Position numbers and translations under genes: made by a program. From Planctomycetota bacterium (GTDB lineage Bacteria; Planctomycetota; UBA1135; UBA2386), in contig JADZDL010000256.1 in NCBI GenBank assembly GCA_020851075.1, positions 38,385 through 102,384 on the forward strand: a stretch of 64,000 bases of DNA, written 5' to 3'. Within the stretch, counting starts at the first letter, position 1. The number at the start of each line of letters is the position of its first letter. Of this stretch, positions 53,148 through 61,894 are shown piece after piece. The notes beneath the pieces are model-generated. The model saw only the letters and a program-made list of their open reading frames with translations. It was not told where the DNA came from and made no database searches.

Positions 53148-54071
53148 ATGCGCACAACCAGCCTCGTGCTCTCGTTGTTTCTCGCCGCCTGCGCGACCCG
53201 CAAACCAGCGGCTGACGCGCTGCCGCTGGTCGTGGACCAGCAACTGCGCACCGCCGTGGTTGCGAGCCTCAAGGAACTCGGGCCCAAAGTCGAAGCGGCG
53301 GTCTGGCTGTCGCGCCCCATGCAGCCCGCCGCATGGGAGTACAACAGTGACGCCGATATGCCGGTCGCCAGCGCCATCAAAGCCGCCTATCTCGTCGAAC
53401 TCTTCGCCGAGTTCCCGGGCGACCTCGATGCGCCATTGCCCGATGCCGCCGAGGTGCTCGACAACGAGAAGCACCCTGCGATCGCACACTTCAAGCCGGA
53501 GCAGCGCACCCTCGCCAATCAGGCCCTGCGCAGCGCTTCGGTCCGGCGCCTTGGCGAAGCCATGATCACCGGCAAGGGCATCGACAACGCGACCTACAAC
53601 ATCGCTGCCAACCTCGTCACCGCGCACTTTGGCGGCCCGGAATGGCTGCAGGTCCGCCTGCTGGCGCGCGACCCGAGCTGGCAAGGCCTCAAGGTGCGCC
53701 GCTACATGCTCGCCGACCGCACGGCGAACGGCGACAACACGGCCACTGCGGCGGCCCTGGCGGCCGTTCACGGCATGCTCGCCAACAGCGCGGTGCCCGG
53801 TGTCGATGCGCGCGCAATCACCGCCGCGCGCGAAGTGCTCAAGAGGCCCGATGACGCGGTGGGCCGCCACGTCTTCGCCAAAGACGGCGCACTCGACAGC
53901 TGGCCGGTCACGCGCGTCGAAGCGGGCTGGCACGAGACTGCGAACGGCCCCATCGTGCATGTCGTGATGCTGCAGCAGAGCCAGGGATCCGGCAGTGCAA
54001 GCGAAGCCGGCGCGCGCCTCGGCAAGGCCGCAAAGAGCATCGAGCAACTGCTGCTGAACGGCGTTCGCTAG
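53148..54071 (+). CDS. Class A beta-lactamase-like serine hydrolase lipoprotein
   Basis: 307 residues. Lipoprotein signal MRTTSLVLSLFLAAC. The active-site SxxK is SAIK (Ser75, Lys78) at the start of the helix MPVASAIKAAYLVELF. Later landmarks are weak: DNATYNIAANLV stands where the SDN loop would be, and the KTG motif may be FAKDGALDSW (Lys-Asp-Gly). So it has the penicillin-binding fold, but antibiotic hydrolysis is doubtful. A peptidase or esterase role, or a non-catalytic one, is equally possible. Anchored to a membrane by lipid. Confidence 0.75.
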   Translation: MRTTSLVLSLFLAACATRKPAADALPLVVDQQLRTAVVASLKELGPKVEAAVWLSRPMQPAAWEYNSDADMPVASAIKAAYLVELFAEFPGDLDAPLPDAAEVLDNEKHPAIAHFKPEQRTLANQALRSASVRRLGEAMITGKGIDNATYNIAANLVTAHFGGPEWLQVRLLARDPSWQGLKVRRYMLADRTANGDNTATAAALAAVHGMLANSAVPGVDARAITAAREVLKRPDDAVGRHVFAKDGALDSWPVTRVEAGWHETANGPIVHVVMLQQSQGSGSASEAGARLGKAAKSIEQLLLNGVR

Positions 54072-54137
54072 AACAGAAGGCCCCGGAAGCCGGGAATCCG
54101 CCTTACACAAAACCCGTGACGCGGCCACAATGCGCCA

Positions 54138-54764
54138 ATGGCCGCCGCCCCTGGTTCTGGCTCCGAATCCCCGTTCGAGCGCGCGCTGCGCGGCGAGCCG
54201 GTCTTCGACGAACTGCTGGCGCAAGAACTGCCCCGCCTGCGCGCTTTCGTGCGCGCCCACCTCTCCCCACAACTGCGCCTCCGCGAGTCGAGTTCGGACC
54301 TCGTGCAGTCGGTGTGCCACAGCCTGCTCGTCGAGAAGGACCACTTCGAGTTTCGCGGCGAAGCCCAGTTCCGCGCGTGGCTGTTCACGATTGCGCGCCA
54401 CAAGATCGCCGAGAAATTGCGCTTTCACATGCGCGACCGCCGCGACATGCGCCGCGATGAGGGACTCGACCACGGCACGGCTACCGCGATCCTCTCGGCG
54501 TACCAGACCAACACGACGCCAAGCCAGATTGTCGAATCGCGGGAGCAGGTGGCCAAACTCGAACAGGCCATCGACCTGCTCGAACCGGACCACCGCGAAG
54601 TCGTGACCCTCGTTCGCCTGGCGGGGCTGCCCTACGCCGAGGTCGCGCAGATCATCGGTCGAACGCCCGAGGCCACGCGCATGCTGCTCGGGCGCGCTCT
54701 CATCAAGCTCGCGGCGGCGCTGCGACAGGTTGGCCTGCGCGACGACACGACCCCGCCTGCCTGA
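54138..54764 (+). CDS. ECF-type RNA polymerase sigma factor
   Basis: 208 residues, ATG at 54138. Region 2 lies at about residues 15-105 (LRAFVRAHLSPQLRLRESSS, SDLVQSVCHSLLVEKDHFEFRG, FRAWLFTIARHKIAEKLR) and region 4 at about 137-197 (LDHREVVTLVRLAGLPYAEVAQIIGRTPEATRMLLGRA). The sequence style matches the ECF groups common in Planctomycetota that are associated with Ser/Thr kinases. The neighbouring kinase gene is convergent, 3 bp away, so the two are physically but not transcriptionally linked. Confidence 0.9.
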   Translation: MAAAPGSGSESPFERALRGEPVFDELLAQELPRLRAFVRAHLSPQLRLRESSSDLVQSVCHSLLVEKDHFEFRGEAQFRAWLFTIARHKIAEKLRFHMRDRRDMRRDEGLDHGTATAILSAYQTNTTPSQIVESREQVAKLEQAIDLLEPDHREVVTLVRLAGLPYAEVAQIIGRTPEATRMLLGRALIKLAAALRQVGLRDDTTPPA

Positions 54765-54767
54765 TCC

Positions 54768-57539
54768 TCACCGACCACGATCGCCCGCCGCCGGCGTTGC
54801 CATTCGCTCGGCCACCGCCGCCCGACTCTTCTGCACAGCCTCGCGCAGGCGAAGATCATCGCGCCGCGTCGCATTCGCCAACAACGCGAGCGCGGCGTCG
54901 AGTTCGCGCAGATTGCCGACCTGATCCCCATTCTGCCCCAACGCGTAGGCCAGCAAGTTGAGCACCCAGGCATCCTGGCGCGCCGTTTCCGTAGCGAGTT
55001 CCTCGGCGATCTGCAGGCCGCGCGCAAGGTCTGGCGCCGGAGCATCACCACGCTTGCCGAGCAGGAACCTCGCCAGCGTTTCGCGCGCCTGGATGCGCTC
55101 CTGGGCATCGGTCGCCAACTCGACGATGCGCTCGTAGCTGGCGAGCGCACGCACCAGATCCCCTCGGGCCACGTAGAGACTCGCCAGCAGGTCGTGGTTG
55201 GCGGCATCGCGAGGCGCCAGCTCCGCCGCCTTCATGGCCGATGCCATCGCCGCATCGGTCTGGCCCAACGCCTGCTCCGAACGTGCACGATCGCGCCACA
55301 GGATGCCCGCCTCGGGCAGGACCTCGATGGCCGCCTGCGACGCCGTCAACGCGTCGCGCCACCGGTCCAGACGCTGCAGGCACCACGCAAGATAGTGCTG
55401 CTGGCGTCGCTCCGCGGGCGCCAGGTCGACGGCCTTCTGCAGATGCAGCAATGCCGTCTCGAAGTCGTTCTCGTAGAACAGGGCGCGCCCGAGATTGTAG
55501 TGGGCGATCGAATAGTCAGGCTTGCGCTTCACGATCTCGCGAAACTCCGCGATGGACTCCGTGCGACTCCCCGTGCTCGCCAAGGCATTCGCGAGGTTGT
55601 TGCGCACACTCAGCGAACCGGGCGCAATCGCCAGCGCGCGCCGGTACGCCGCGATTGCCGCCGGCGGATCCACCTTGAACAGGGCGAGCCCGGCGCCGCC
55701 CCATGCCATCTCCGATTCGGGCCAGAGGCGCTCCAGGGCAGCCGCTGCACGCCGCGCCTCCGGCTCCAGACCGAGTTCGCCGGCGGCCACCGCCAACCAA
55801 TAGAGACAGGCGGGGCGCGCCGTTCGCGATTGCACCACCGCATCGAGCAGGAACTGGTATGCCACGCGCCGCTGTTCGAGGTCGTCGTTGCTGAGCGCCT
55901 TGTTCATGCCCTGCATGCCAACCCAGAACGACTCCAGCGGCTCCACGGGTCCACCAAGCAACAGAAGCGCCTGCGCCGACTCGGTCTGCTTCCCCACCGC
56001 CGCCAACAACTCCGCGCGGCACCGCTGCAGCGAACGACTGCTCCCCAGCAGTTCCGGGCGAGCCGCGAACTCCGCCAACAGCCCCTCGGCGCCGGCCCCG
56101 TCCTGGCGAATGCTCGCTTGCGCCAACCCGGCCCAGGCTTCGATGTCCTCGGGCACCACGGCGATCGCCCGGCGCAACAAGGCCACGGCTTCTTCGCGGC
56201 GCCCTTCACCAAGCGCGATGTAACCCCGCAGAACGTCGTCCTGCGCCGCGGCGAGCCGCTGTTGTCGCGCCAGCGCCGCAACCTGTTCGTGGGTCGTCCA
56301 CGCGTAGGCCGACAAGCCGATCACGAGCGGAGTGCCCACGGTGAGCAGAGCCGCCAGAGTTGCCTGCAGCGGCTTGCGCAGGGCCCAACGATGCAATCGC
56401 CCCAGCGCCGAGATCGGGCGCGCCACCACCGGTCGATGCTCGAGAAACGCCTGCAGATCCTCGCCAAAGGCCATCGCCGACTGGTAGCGCCGCGCCGGGT
56501 CCTTCTCGAGCGCACGCTGCACGATGGCCACGAGGTCGGCCGGAACCGAACGATTGAATCGCCGCGGATCCTGCGGCTCGCGCAGCTGGATCGCTCGCAG
56601 CACTTCCGTGCCACTGCCGCCCGAGAACGGCAACTGCAGCGTGATCATCTCGTAGAGCATCGCCCCGAGCGAAAAGAGGTCCGTGCGATGATCGACATCA
56701 CCTCGCCCCGCCGCCTGCTCCGGCGACGTGAAGAACGGCGTGCCCGCAAACACGCCAGCGCGCGTGAGACTCGGATCATCACGATGACGAGCGAGGCCAA
56801 AGTCGGTCAAAACCGCCGAACCGTCCATGCGCAGCAGCACGTTCGACGGCTTCACGTCGCGATGCACCACGCCGTTCTCATGCGCACACGCCAATGCTTG
56901 CGCCACCTGCACAACGATCGCCACGATCGCCGCGACATAATCCTCGGTGCCCGAATACACCGGCGGCACCAACCGCGGCGCCCCCGCGCGCGGCCCCAAC
57001 ACTTCGGCAACCACCGCCGCCAACGAACTGCGCCGCAGCATGCCGACGGGCAGCTCGCGCAGGCCACCAAGAACACGATCGAGCGGTGCGCCATCGATGC
57101 GTTCCATCGCCAGGAAGTGCAATCCATCGGCGAAGCCAACCGCATGAACCTGCGCAATCCCGGCATGACGCAACTTCGCCGCCGTCTCCCCTTCGCGCTT
57201 GAAGCGCATGACGGCCGCCGCATCGCCGAGAACCGCCGGCGTGAGCACCTTCAGGGCCACCGTGCGCCCCAGTGACTCCTGCACGGCCTCGTAGACGACG
57301 CCCATGCCACCGCGACCAAGCTCCCGACCGATCACAAACTCGCCGATACGGTTCGGCCGATCGGAGGGCGCCTGGACCGTGCCGACGATGCCGAAAGCGA
57401 GCAGCGGCGCCAAAGCCTCGCGCAAGGCGGCCGCCAGCTCGGGGTTCTCCCGACAGACAGCATCGAGCGCGGCAGGGCCGTCCCGCTCGATGCGCTCGGC
57501 GCTTTCGACCACCAGTTCGGCAAGACGGTCTTCACTCAT
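54768..57539 (-). CDS. Membrane-anchored Ser/Thr protein kinase with TPR sensor domain
   Basis: 923 residues from the ATG at 57539. Kinase domain: glycine loop GRELGRGGMGVVYEA, Lys97 in VALK, catalytic HRDVKPSN (Asp228), DFGLARH (246-251) and TSPEQ. An insert of about 45 residues (LRRSSLAAVVAEVLGPRAGAP onward) lies between the hinge and the catalytic loop, as in several planctomycete kinases. A membrane helix at about 391-412 is followed by 8-10 TPR units (for example AIAAYRRALAIAPGSLSVRNNLANALAS). It probably senses an envelope or protein-complex signal and phosphorylates cytoplasmic targets; the adjacent ECF sigma factor is a candidate substrate by context. Confidence 0.93.
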   Translation of the reverse strand: MSEDRLAELVVESAERIERDGPAALDAVCRENPELAAALREALAPLLAFGIVGTVQAPSDRPNRIGEFVIGRELGRGGMGVVYEAVQESLGRTVALKVLTPAVLGDAAAVMRFKREGETAAKLRHAGIAQVHAVGFADGLHFLAMERIDGAPLDRVLGGLRELPVGMLRRSSLAAVVAEVLGPRAGAPRLVPPVYSGTEDYVAAIVAIVVQVAQALACAHENGVVHRDVKPSNVLLRMDGSAVLTDFGLARHRDDPSLTRAGVFAGTPFFTSPEQAAGRGDVDHRTDLFSLGAMLYEMITLQLPFSGGSGTEVLRAIQLREPQDPRRFNRSVPADLVAIVQRALEKDPARRYQSAMAFGEDLQAFLEHRPVVARPISALGRLHRWALRKPLQATLAALLTVGTPLVIGLSAYAWTTHEQVAALARQQRLAAAQDDVLRGYIALGEGRREEAVALLRRAIAVVPEDIEAWAGLAQASIRQDGAGAEGLLAEFAARPELLGSSRSLQRCRAELLAAVGKQTESAQALLLLGGPVEPLESFWVGMQGMNKALSNDDLEQRRVAYQFLLDAVVQSRTARPACLYWLAVAAGELGLEPEARRAAAALERLWPESEMAWGGAGLALFKVDPPAAIAAYRRALAIAPGSLSVRNNLANALASTGSRTESIAEFREIVKRKPDYSIAHYNLGRALFYENDFETALLHLQKAVDLAPAERRQQHYLAWCLQRLDRWRDALTASQAAIEVLPEAGILWRDRARSEQALGQTDAAMASAMKAAELAPRDAANHDLLASLYVARGDLVRALASYERIVELATDAQERIQARETLARFLLGKRGDAPAPDLARGLQIAEELATETARQDAWVLNLLAYALGQNGDQVGNLRELDAALALLANATRRDDLRLREAVQKSRAAVAERMATPAAGDRGR

Positions 57540-57733
57540 CGGCACAGCAGAGTAGCGGGCAATCGGAGGGGGTGCGCGGTGGCAGTGCCCTGCTGGCCCC
57601 CAGGCGAACGCACAAAATGCGGATTCGCGGCAATCACCCCACCCCCGGCCACCCAACCGCACGCGAACCCCGCTACCCTCAGATTCTCGAAGTCCCTGAA
57701 CCTCCCCTGCTCGTCTTCGCGAAGGTCTCGCTC

Positions 57734-60019
57734 ATGACAATGTGGTTCAAGTTGCTCGCCACCGGCCTCGCGGTGGCCGCGACGGTCTGGCTCCTCCTCA
57801 CCCAACCGTGGGCCACCATCGATCCACCGCCGCGGCTCGAACAGCACGCACAGGCCCCCACGACCGCACCAGCAGGCGACCTCGTGCACGACGCGTATGC
57901 GCCGACCAAAGCACCGCCGCCCAACGCCGAACGGACCCCGATCGCAAGCCCGCCGGCCCCCGTCACGCTCGTCGTCACTGGCACCGTGGTCGACGCCACC
58001 ACAAACGCGCCGCTAGCTGCCGTTCCCGTGCAACTGCTCACCTGGGCGACCGGCACGGTGAACACCGAAGGCCTCACCGCCGCCGACGGCACGTTCACGC
58101 TGCGCGACACGCGCGGCGGCAAGGCGGAACTGCGCCAGCTCGTCGTGCGCGGCTTGGACTACGCGCCGATGCGCAAGGACGTGAGCTACGAACCTCCCCC
58201 AACCGCCCCGCAGACCATCGAACTCGGCACGCTGCCCCTCGTGCGCGGCACGTTGTTCGCGGGCCGCGTCATTGACCAGCAAGGTCTGGGCGTAGCCAAC
58301 GCCGAACTGCTGCTGCCGCTCGAGTCCTTCTTCGGCGGATTCGGCGGCCCACAGGACATGCTGAACCGCACGGCGCTGCTCGGCCACACCGACGCGACGG
58401 GCGCCTTCCAACTCACCGAACCCATCGCACCCGACACGCGCCACCAGAACCTGCTGTTTGCGGTCCCCGCACACGGCCTCGGTTGGTGCACGCTGGAAAC
58501 CACGAACGAACGCCGTGAAGTCCACGACCTGGTGATCCGGCTGCGCCCCACCGGCGATGCCCGCGTGCTCGTCGAGGACCCCAAAGGCCGTCCAGTCGCC
58601 AACGCGCGCGGTCGTGCGCTGCCGCGCTACGGGCCCATCGGTTCGCGCCGCGGCTGGCGCAAGGAAGTACCTGGCCCAGAACCTCTGCGCCAACTCTTCG
58701 TCGGCCACACGGCACCAGACGGCACGCTCGCCTTCCCCAACCTGCCAATCGGCGAACGCAACCACTGGAACAGCGGCACGGTCGCCAACCAATACGAACT
58801 CTGGGTCGACGCCGAAGGTTACGCGTGGCAGGCGCTGCAGCCGTTCGAACTGGATCCAACCCACGAGCAGAACCTCACGTTCCGCCTCGTGGCAACTCGC
58901 GAGATGACGGTGACGATCTTCGTGCGCGACGATGCCGGCACACCGATCCCCGATGCGCTTGTCGTCGTGGATGGCCTCGGACCAGTGCAGGGGCGCACCA
59001 ACGCCGCAGGCATCGCTGAACTCACCGTGAGGTCCGCGCCGTCGCTGGCCATTCGCGCAACCTGCGCCAACCACCGCGAGGCGCAGACTCGAATCGTCAT
59101 TGCGCCCGACGCACCGAGCGCGCAACAGACACTGACCCTCGACCGCACCCGCACCTTCTCCGGCCGCGTCGTCGACCAGCTCGGCACGCCCGCCGCCGGC
59201 ATGAGCCTCTGGGTCGACCAGAAGAAGGTCGCGACCACGGACGACCAAGGCAGTTTCCAGGTCGAAGACTTCCCGCTCGGCGAACGCCGCGTCGTCATCG
59301 CCACGCCCCCAGCAGAGGACCCGGTTCGCTGGACCGGCGGCCAGGTGCCCCAAACCGTCGACGCCGCGCACGGCCCCGTCACCTTCGTGATGCAGCGCCG
59401 CCTCGGTTCGATCGACGTCCGCGCAACCATCGTCGACGCCGCGACGGGCCAACCGCTCGAACCGGTCGAAGCCCACCTGCGCCTCCGGCTGCAACAGAAC
59501 TACCTCATTCCAAAACGCATCGAAACCGCGCTCGGCCTCGTCACCGCCACCAGCACGCCCGCGGGCCACTGGCAACTCGTCGTTCGCACCGCAACAGGAC
59601 AACAAGGCGCGCTGGAGTTCTCGCTCACCGAAGGCCAACCACCAACCGACCTTCGCCTCGAACTTCCGCTGCCCGGCACGATCACCGGGCGCCTCACCTT
59701 TGTCGGCGTCGCGCCGCCCGAAAACCTGATCCTCGTAGTCAATCACGCGTCGAGCGTCGGCTCGCGTCGTTTCGGTAGACCCGGAGTCTGGGCCGTCGAC
59801 CAAAGCGACCAGGCCCTGGAGAATGGGCCAGGGCTTGGCTCGCCCGCGCTCAAGCTGCAACCAGCCCAGAACCCCGCCTTCCGCCTCGAATTGGTCGATC
59901 CGAACGATTCGATCGTCATCGCCGTGCGCAGCAGGGTGCTGGTCGGCGAAACCACGGTCCGCGTCAAACCCGGGCAACTGAGTGAAGTCGTGATCGAGGT
60001 GCGCGCGCGGCAGGACTAG
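57734..60019 (+). CDS. Membrane-anchored protein with carboxypeptidase-regulatory-like repeats
   Basis: 761 residues from the ATG at 57734 (ATG at 57740 also possible). A signal anchor (MWFKLLATGLAVAATVWLLL) is followed by a Pro/Ala linker and at least five Ig-like CarboxypepD_reg domains, each with the pattern G-V-V-D-x-x-T-x-x-P-L (VVTGTVVDATTNAPLAAVPV, FAGRVIDQQGLGVANAEL, FSGRVVDQLGTPAAGMSL). It has no enzymatic domain. Such repeat proteins are envelope-associated binding or scaffolding proteins. It is divergent from the kinase gene with 194 bp between starts. Confidence 0.8.
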   Translation: MTMWFKLLATGLAVAATVWLLLTQPWATIDPPPRLEQHAQAPTTAPAGDLVHDAYAPTKAPPPNAERTPIASPPAPVTLVVTGTVVDATTNAPLAAVPVQLLTWATGTVNTEGLTAADGTFTLRDTRGGKAELRQLVVRGLDYAPMRKDVSYEPPPTAPQTIELGTLPLVRGTLFAGRVIDQQGLGVANAELLLPLESFFGGFGGPQDMLNRTALLGHTDATGAFQLTEPIAPDTRHQNLLFAVPAHGLGWCTLETTNERREVHDLVIRLRPTGDARVLVEDPKGRPVANARGRALPRYGPIGSRRGWRKEVPGPEPLRQLFVGHTAPDGTLAFPNLPIGERNHWNSGTVANQYELWVDAEGYAWQALQPFELDPTHEQNLTFRLVATREMTVTIFVRDDAGTPIPDALVVVDGLGPVQGRTNAAGIAELTVRSAPSLAIRATCANHREAQTRIVIAPDAPSAQQTLTLDRTRTFSGRVVDQLGTPAAGMSLWVDQKKVATTDDQGSFQVEDFPLGERRVVIATPPAEDPVRWTGGQVPQTVDAAHGPVTFVMQRRLGSIDVRATIVDAATGQPLEPVEAHLRLRLQQNYLIPKRIETALGLVTATSTPAGHWQLVVRTATGQQGALEFSLTEGQPPTDLRLELPLPGTITGRLTFVGVAPPENLILVVNHASSVGSRRFGRPGVWAVDQSDQALENGPGLGSPALKLQPAQNPAFRLELVDPNDSIVIAVRSRVLVGETTVRVKPGQLSEVVIEVRARQD

Positions 60020-60029
60020 GCTGTGATGT

Positions 60030-60058
60030 ATCGTGCCCCCACTCTGCTTCGTCACTGG
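60030..60058 (+). repeat. 29-bp direct repeat, copy 1 (left border of the DUF4291 insertion)
   Basis: Identical to 60767-60795. It contains the start of the epimerase frame (GTG, then codons for PPLCFVTG) followed by unrelated sequence with a stop after 14 codons. Flanking bases differ from those of the second copy on both sides, so exactly 29 bp are shared. Confidence 0.9.
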
Positions 60059-60082
60059 GTTGAGACTAGCGAGGTAGTCCAG

Positions 60083-60739
60083 ATGCATGTTGAGATCCCA
60101 TTCAACGCCGTGCTGCGCCATGCCGCACCATCGAGCGAACGCGAGATCCTGGCCGAGTTCGACGACGAGTTCCTCTGGTGCTATCAAGCCTACAGCCCGG
60201 CAATAGCGGAAGCTGCGGTTCGAGCCGGGCGGTTCGCTGAGGGCTGGAAGCTGGATCGCGCCACTTGGATCAAGCCCAGTATCGAGTGGATGATGTATCG
60301 CTGCGGCTATGGGCGAAAGAGCGGTCAAGAGCGGGTTCTACGCCTGGCGTTCCGACATGCAGACTTCCTGGCGATTCTCGGCCAAGGTGTGGTTGCTGAC
60401 TTCGTTCCAGAAGACGGTGACGAGCGACAAAGGCGTTCGGTGATGGACCGCCATGCTGTGCGCATCCAGTGGGATCCGGCTCGCGACCTCGCACTACGCC
60501 GGATGCCTTGGCGGGCTATTCAGATCGGTATCACAGCGCGCCTCTCACAGACTTTTCGGGATGAATGGGTAAAGCAGATCCAGGACGTAACGGAGATTGT
60601 CCAAGCAATCGAACGCGACGTCTCAGCCGGTCGCCCAGCGCAGAGCATCCGTCTACCCGCCGAGCAGCGAGAGTATGCCATTCCCGTCGAATTGAGGCGT
60701 CGTCTCGAAATGCCCAGCCTGAAGCCTCGACAGGCATAG
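60083..60739 (+). CDS. DUF4291 family protein, inserted between direct repeats
   Basis: 218 residues from the ATG at 60083, which has GAGGT 7 nt upstream; an earlier in-frame ATG at 60023 overlaps the repeat and is less likely. DUF4291 landmarks: YQAYSPAIAEAAVRAGRF, WIKPSIEWMMYRCGYGRK, VRIQWDPARDLALRRMPWRAIQIG. The family's function is not established. The gene is visibly less GC-rich than its neighbours and is bounded by a 29-bp direct repeat, so it was probably acquired by insertion in front of the epimerase gene. Confidence 0.85.
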   Translation: MHVEIPFNAVLRHAAPSSEREILAEFDDEFLWCYQAYSPAIAEAAVRAGRFAEGWKLDRATWIKPSIEWMMYRCGYGRKSGQERVLRLAFRHADFLAILGQGVVADFVPEDGDERQRRSVMDRHAVRIQWDPARDLALRRMPWRAIQIGITARLSQTFRDEWVKQIQDVTEIVQAIERDVSAGRPAQSIRLPAEQREYAIPVELRRRLEMPSLKPRQA

Positions 60740-60766
60740 ACGAGATAGCCGTAAGCTCATCCCCCC

Positions 60767-60795
60767 ATCGTGCCCCCACTCTGCTTCGTCACTGG
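60767..60795 (+). repeat. 29-bp direct repeat, copy 2 (right border, start of the epimerase gene)
   Basis: Second copy of the repeat at 60030-60058. It covers the GTG start (60770) and first eight to nine codons of the epimerase, so the insertion preserved the gene by duplicating its start. No ribosome binding site is evident just upstream. Confidence 0.9.
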
Positions 60796-61753
60796 CGCCA
60801 GCGGCTTCGTCGGGCGACACCTCGTCCCCAAACTCGCGCATCACTATCGCCTGCGCCTGCTCGTTCGCCCCGGCCAGGAACTGCCGCAGTTCGCCCATCT
60901 TGATCTCGAACGCTGCGAAGGGCGGCTTGATTCGGCAATAACGCTCGCGAACGGCGTGCGCGGCTGTGACCTCGTCGTGCACCTCGCCGCACTCGTATCG
61001 TTCCGGCCCGAAGACCGCGCGGCGATGCAGAGCATCAACGTCGAAGCAACCGCGGCGCTCGCTGCTGCGGCGCGCTCTGCGAACGTGCGCAGGTTCCTGC
61101 ACATGTCGACGATCAGCGCTGTCGCCTACCGCGATCGCCCCGAGCTCGCCGACGAGACCGATGCCTACAACTTCGCGCCACTGCACATCGGTTACTGCGA
61201 CACCAAGTTTGCAGCCGAACGCGCCGTTCTCGCCGAATGTGCGCGCGGGCTCGATGCCGTCATCGTGAATCCGCCGTCGATGTATGGCGCGGGCGATCGA
61301 CGCAAAGGCGACGATTCGCTGCTCACGGCCGTGCTGCGCGGCAAGATCCGCATGTGCCCGCCGGGCGGCATCAACGTCGCCAATGTCGACGACGTGTGCG
61401 ACGGGGTGATCGCGGCGATCCAACGTGGTCGCAGCGGCGAACGATACCTGCTCGGCGGTGAGAACCTGACCGGCGCGCAGTTGTTGCAGCGCATCGCGAA
61501 CGTCATCGGCGCGCGCGCACCGCGCTATACGTTGCCACGATTCGTGATGAGCAGCGCCGAGTTGTTGCTGCGCGCGAAGGAACGTGCGTTTGGCAGCAGA
61601 CCGCCGCTCACGAGCGAGATCCTGCGCCTCGGCACGCGCTTCTTGTGGTTCTCGAGCAAGAAGGCCGGTGAAGAACTGGGTTGGCGGGCGGGCGTCGTCG
61701 ATCCCGGCATCGCGGCCGCGTGGCGCGAACTGCAGGATGGCGGCACGGAGTGA
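60770..61753 (+). CDS. NAD(P)-dependent epimerase/dehydratase (extended SDR)
   Basis: 327 residues, GTG start. Rossmann motif FVTGASGFVGRHLV, then VVHLAALVSFRPE, catalytic Tyr/Lys in YCDTKFAAE, VNPPSMYGAGDRR and the C-terminal substrate region. The order resembles HpnA-like and dihydroflavonol reductase-like sugar or steroid epimerases. The substrate is not determined. The 5' end is affected by the DUF4291 insertion: its start lies in the second direct repeat and its original upstream region probably now lies at 60020-60030, so expression may have changed. Confidence 0.88.
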   Translation: MPPLCFVTGASGFVGRHLVPKLAHHYRLRLLVRPGQELPQFAHLDLERCEGRLDSAITLANGVRGCDLVVHLAALVSFRPEDRAAMQSINVEATAALAAAARSANVRRFLHMSTISAVAYRDRPELADETDAYNFAPLHIGYCDTKFAAERAVLAECARGLDAVIVNPPSMYGAGDRRKGDDSLLTAVLRGKIRMCPPGGINVANVDDVCDGVIAAIQRGRSGERYLLGGENLTGAQLLQRIANVIGARAPRYTLPRFVMSSAELLLRAKERAFGSRPPLTSEILRLGTRFLWFSSKKAGEELGWRAGVVDPGIAAAWRELQDGGTE

Positions 61754-61866
61754 GCCGCGGCGATTCGCGAGATTTCGTGTAACCGCTGAGCAGTGCGGCG
61801 CACAGAGCAGTGTTCGTGACAGAACGCTGCGGGTCGCGCGCTGTCATGTGGTCCACGGATCCGCGT

Positions 61867-61885
61867 TTGGGGCAAGCGCCCCCAA
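61867..61885 (+). promoter_or_regulatory. Hairpin overlapping the ribosome binding site of the next gene
   Basis: TTGGGG (61867-61872), 7-nt loop CAAGCGC, CCCCAA (61880-61885). The last two bases of the stem are the first two of the Shine-Dalgarno AAGGAG (61884-61889), 5 nt before the ATG at 61895, so folding could limit ribosome access. Confidence 0.4.
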
Positions 61886-61894
61886 GGAGAGCTG

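Noticed and set aside
54072..54137. Small CCCGG-AAG-CCGGG hairpin as terminator after the beta-lactamase-like gene
   Set aside because: Only 5 bp with a 3-nt loop and no T-run; such stems are frequent by chance in this GC-rich sequence.
60030..60795. Integron gene cassette as the origin of the DUF4291 insertion
   Set aside because: No integrase is nearby and the borders lack attC-like core sites (GTTRRRY with a matching inverse core) and the long imperfect palindrome expected of attC.
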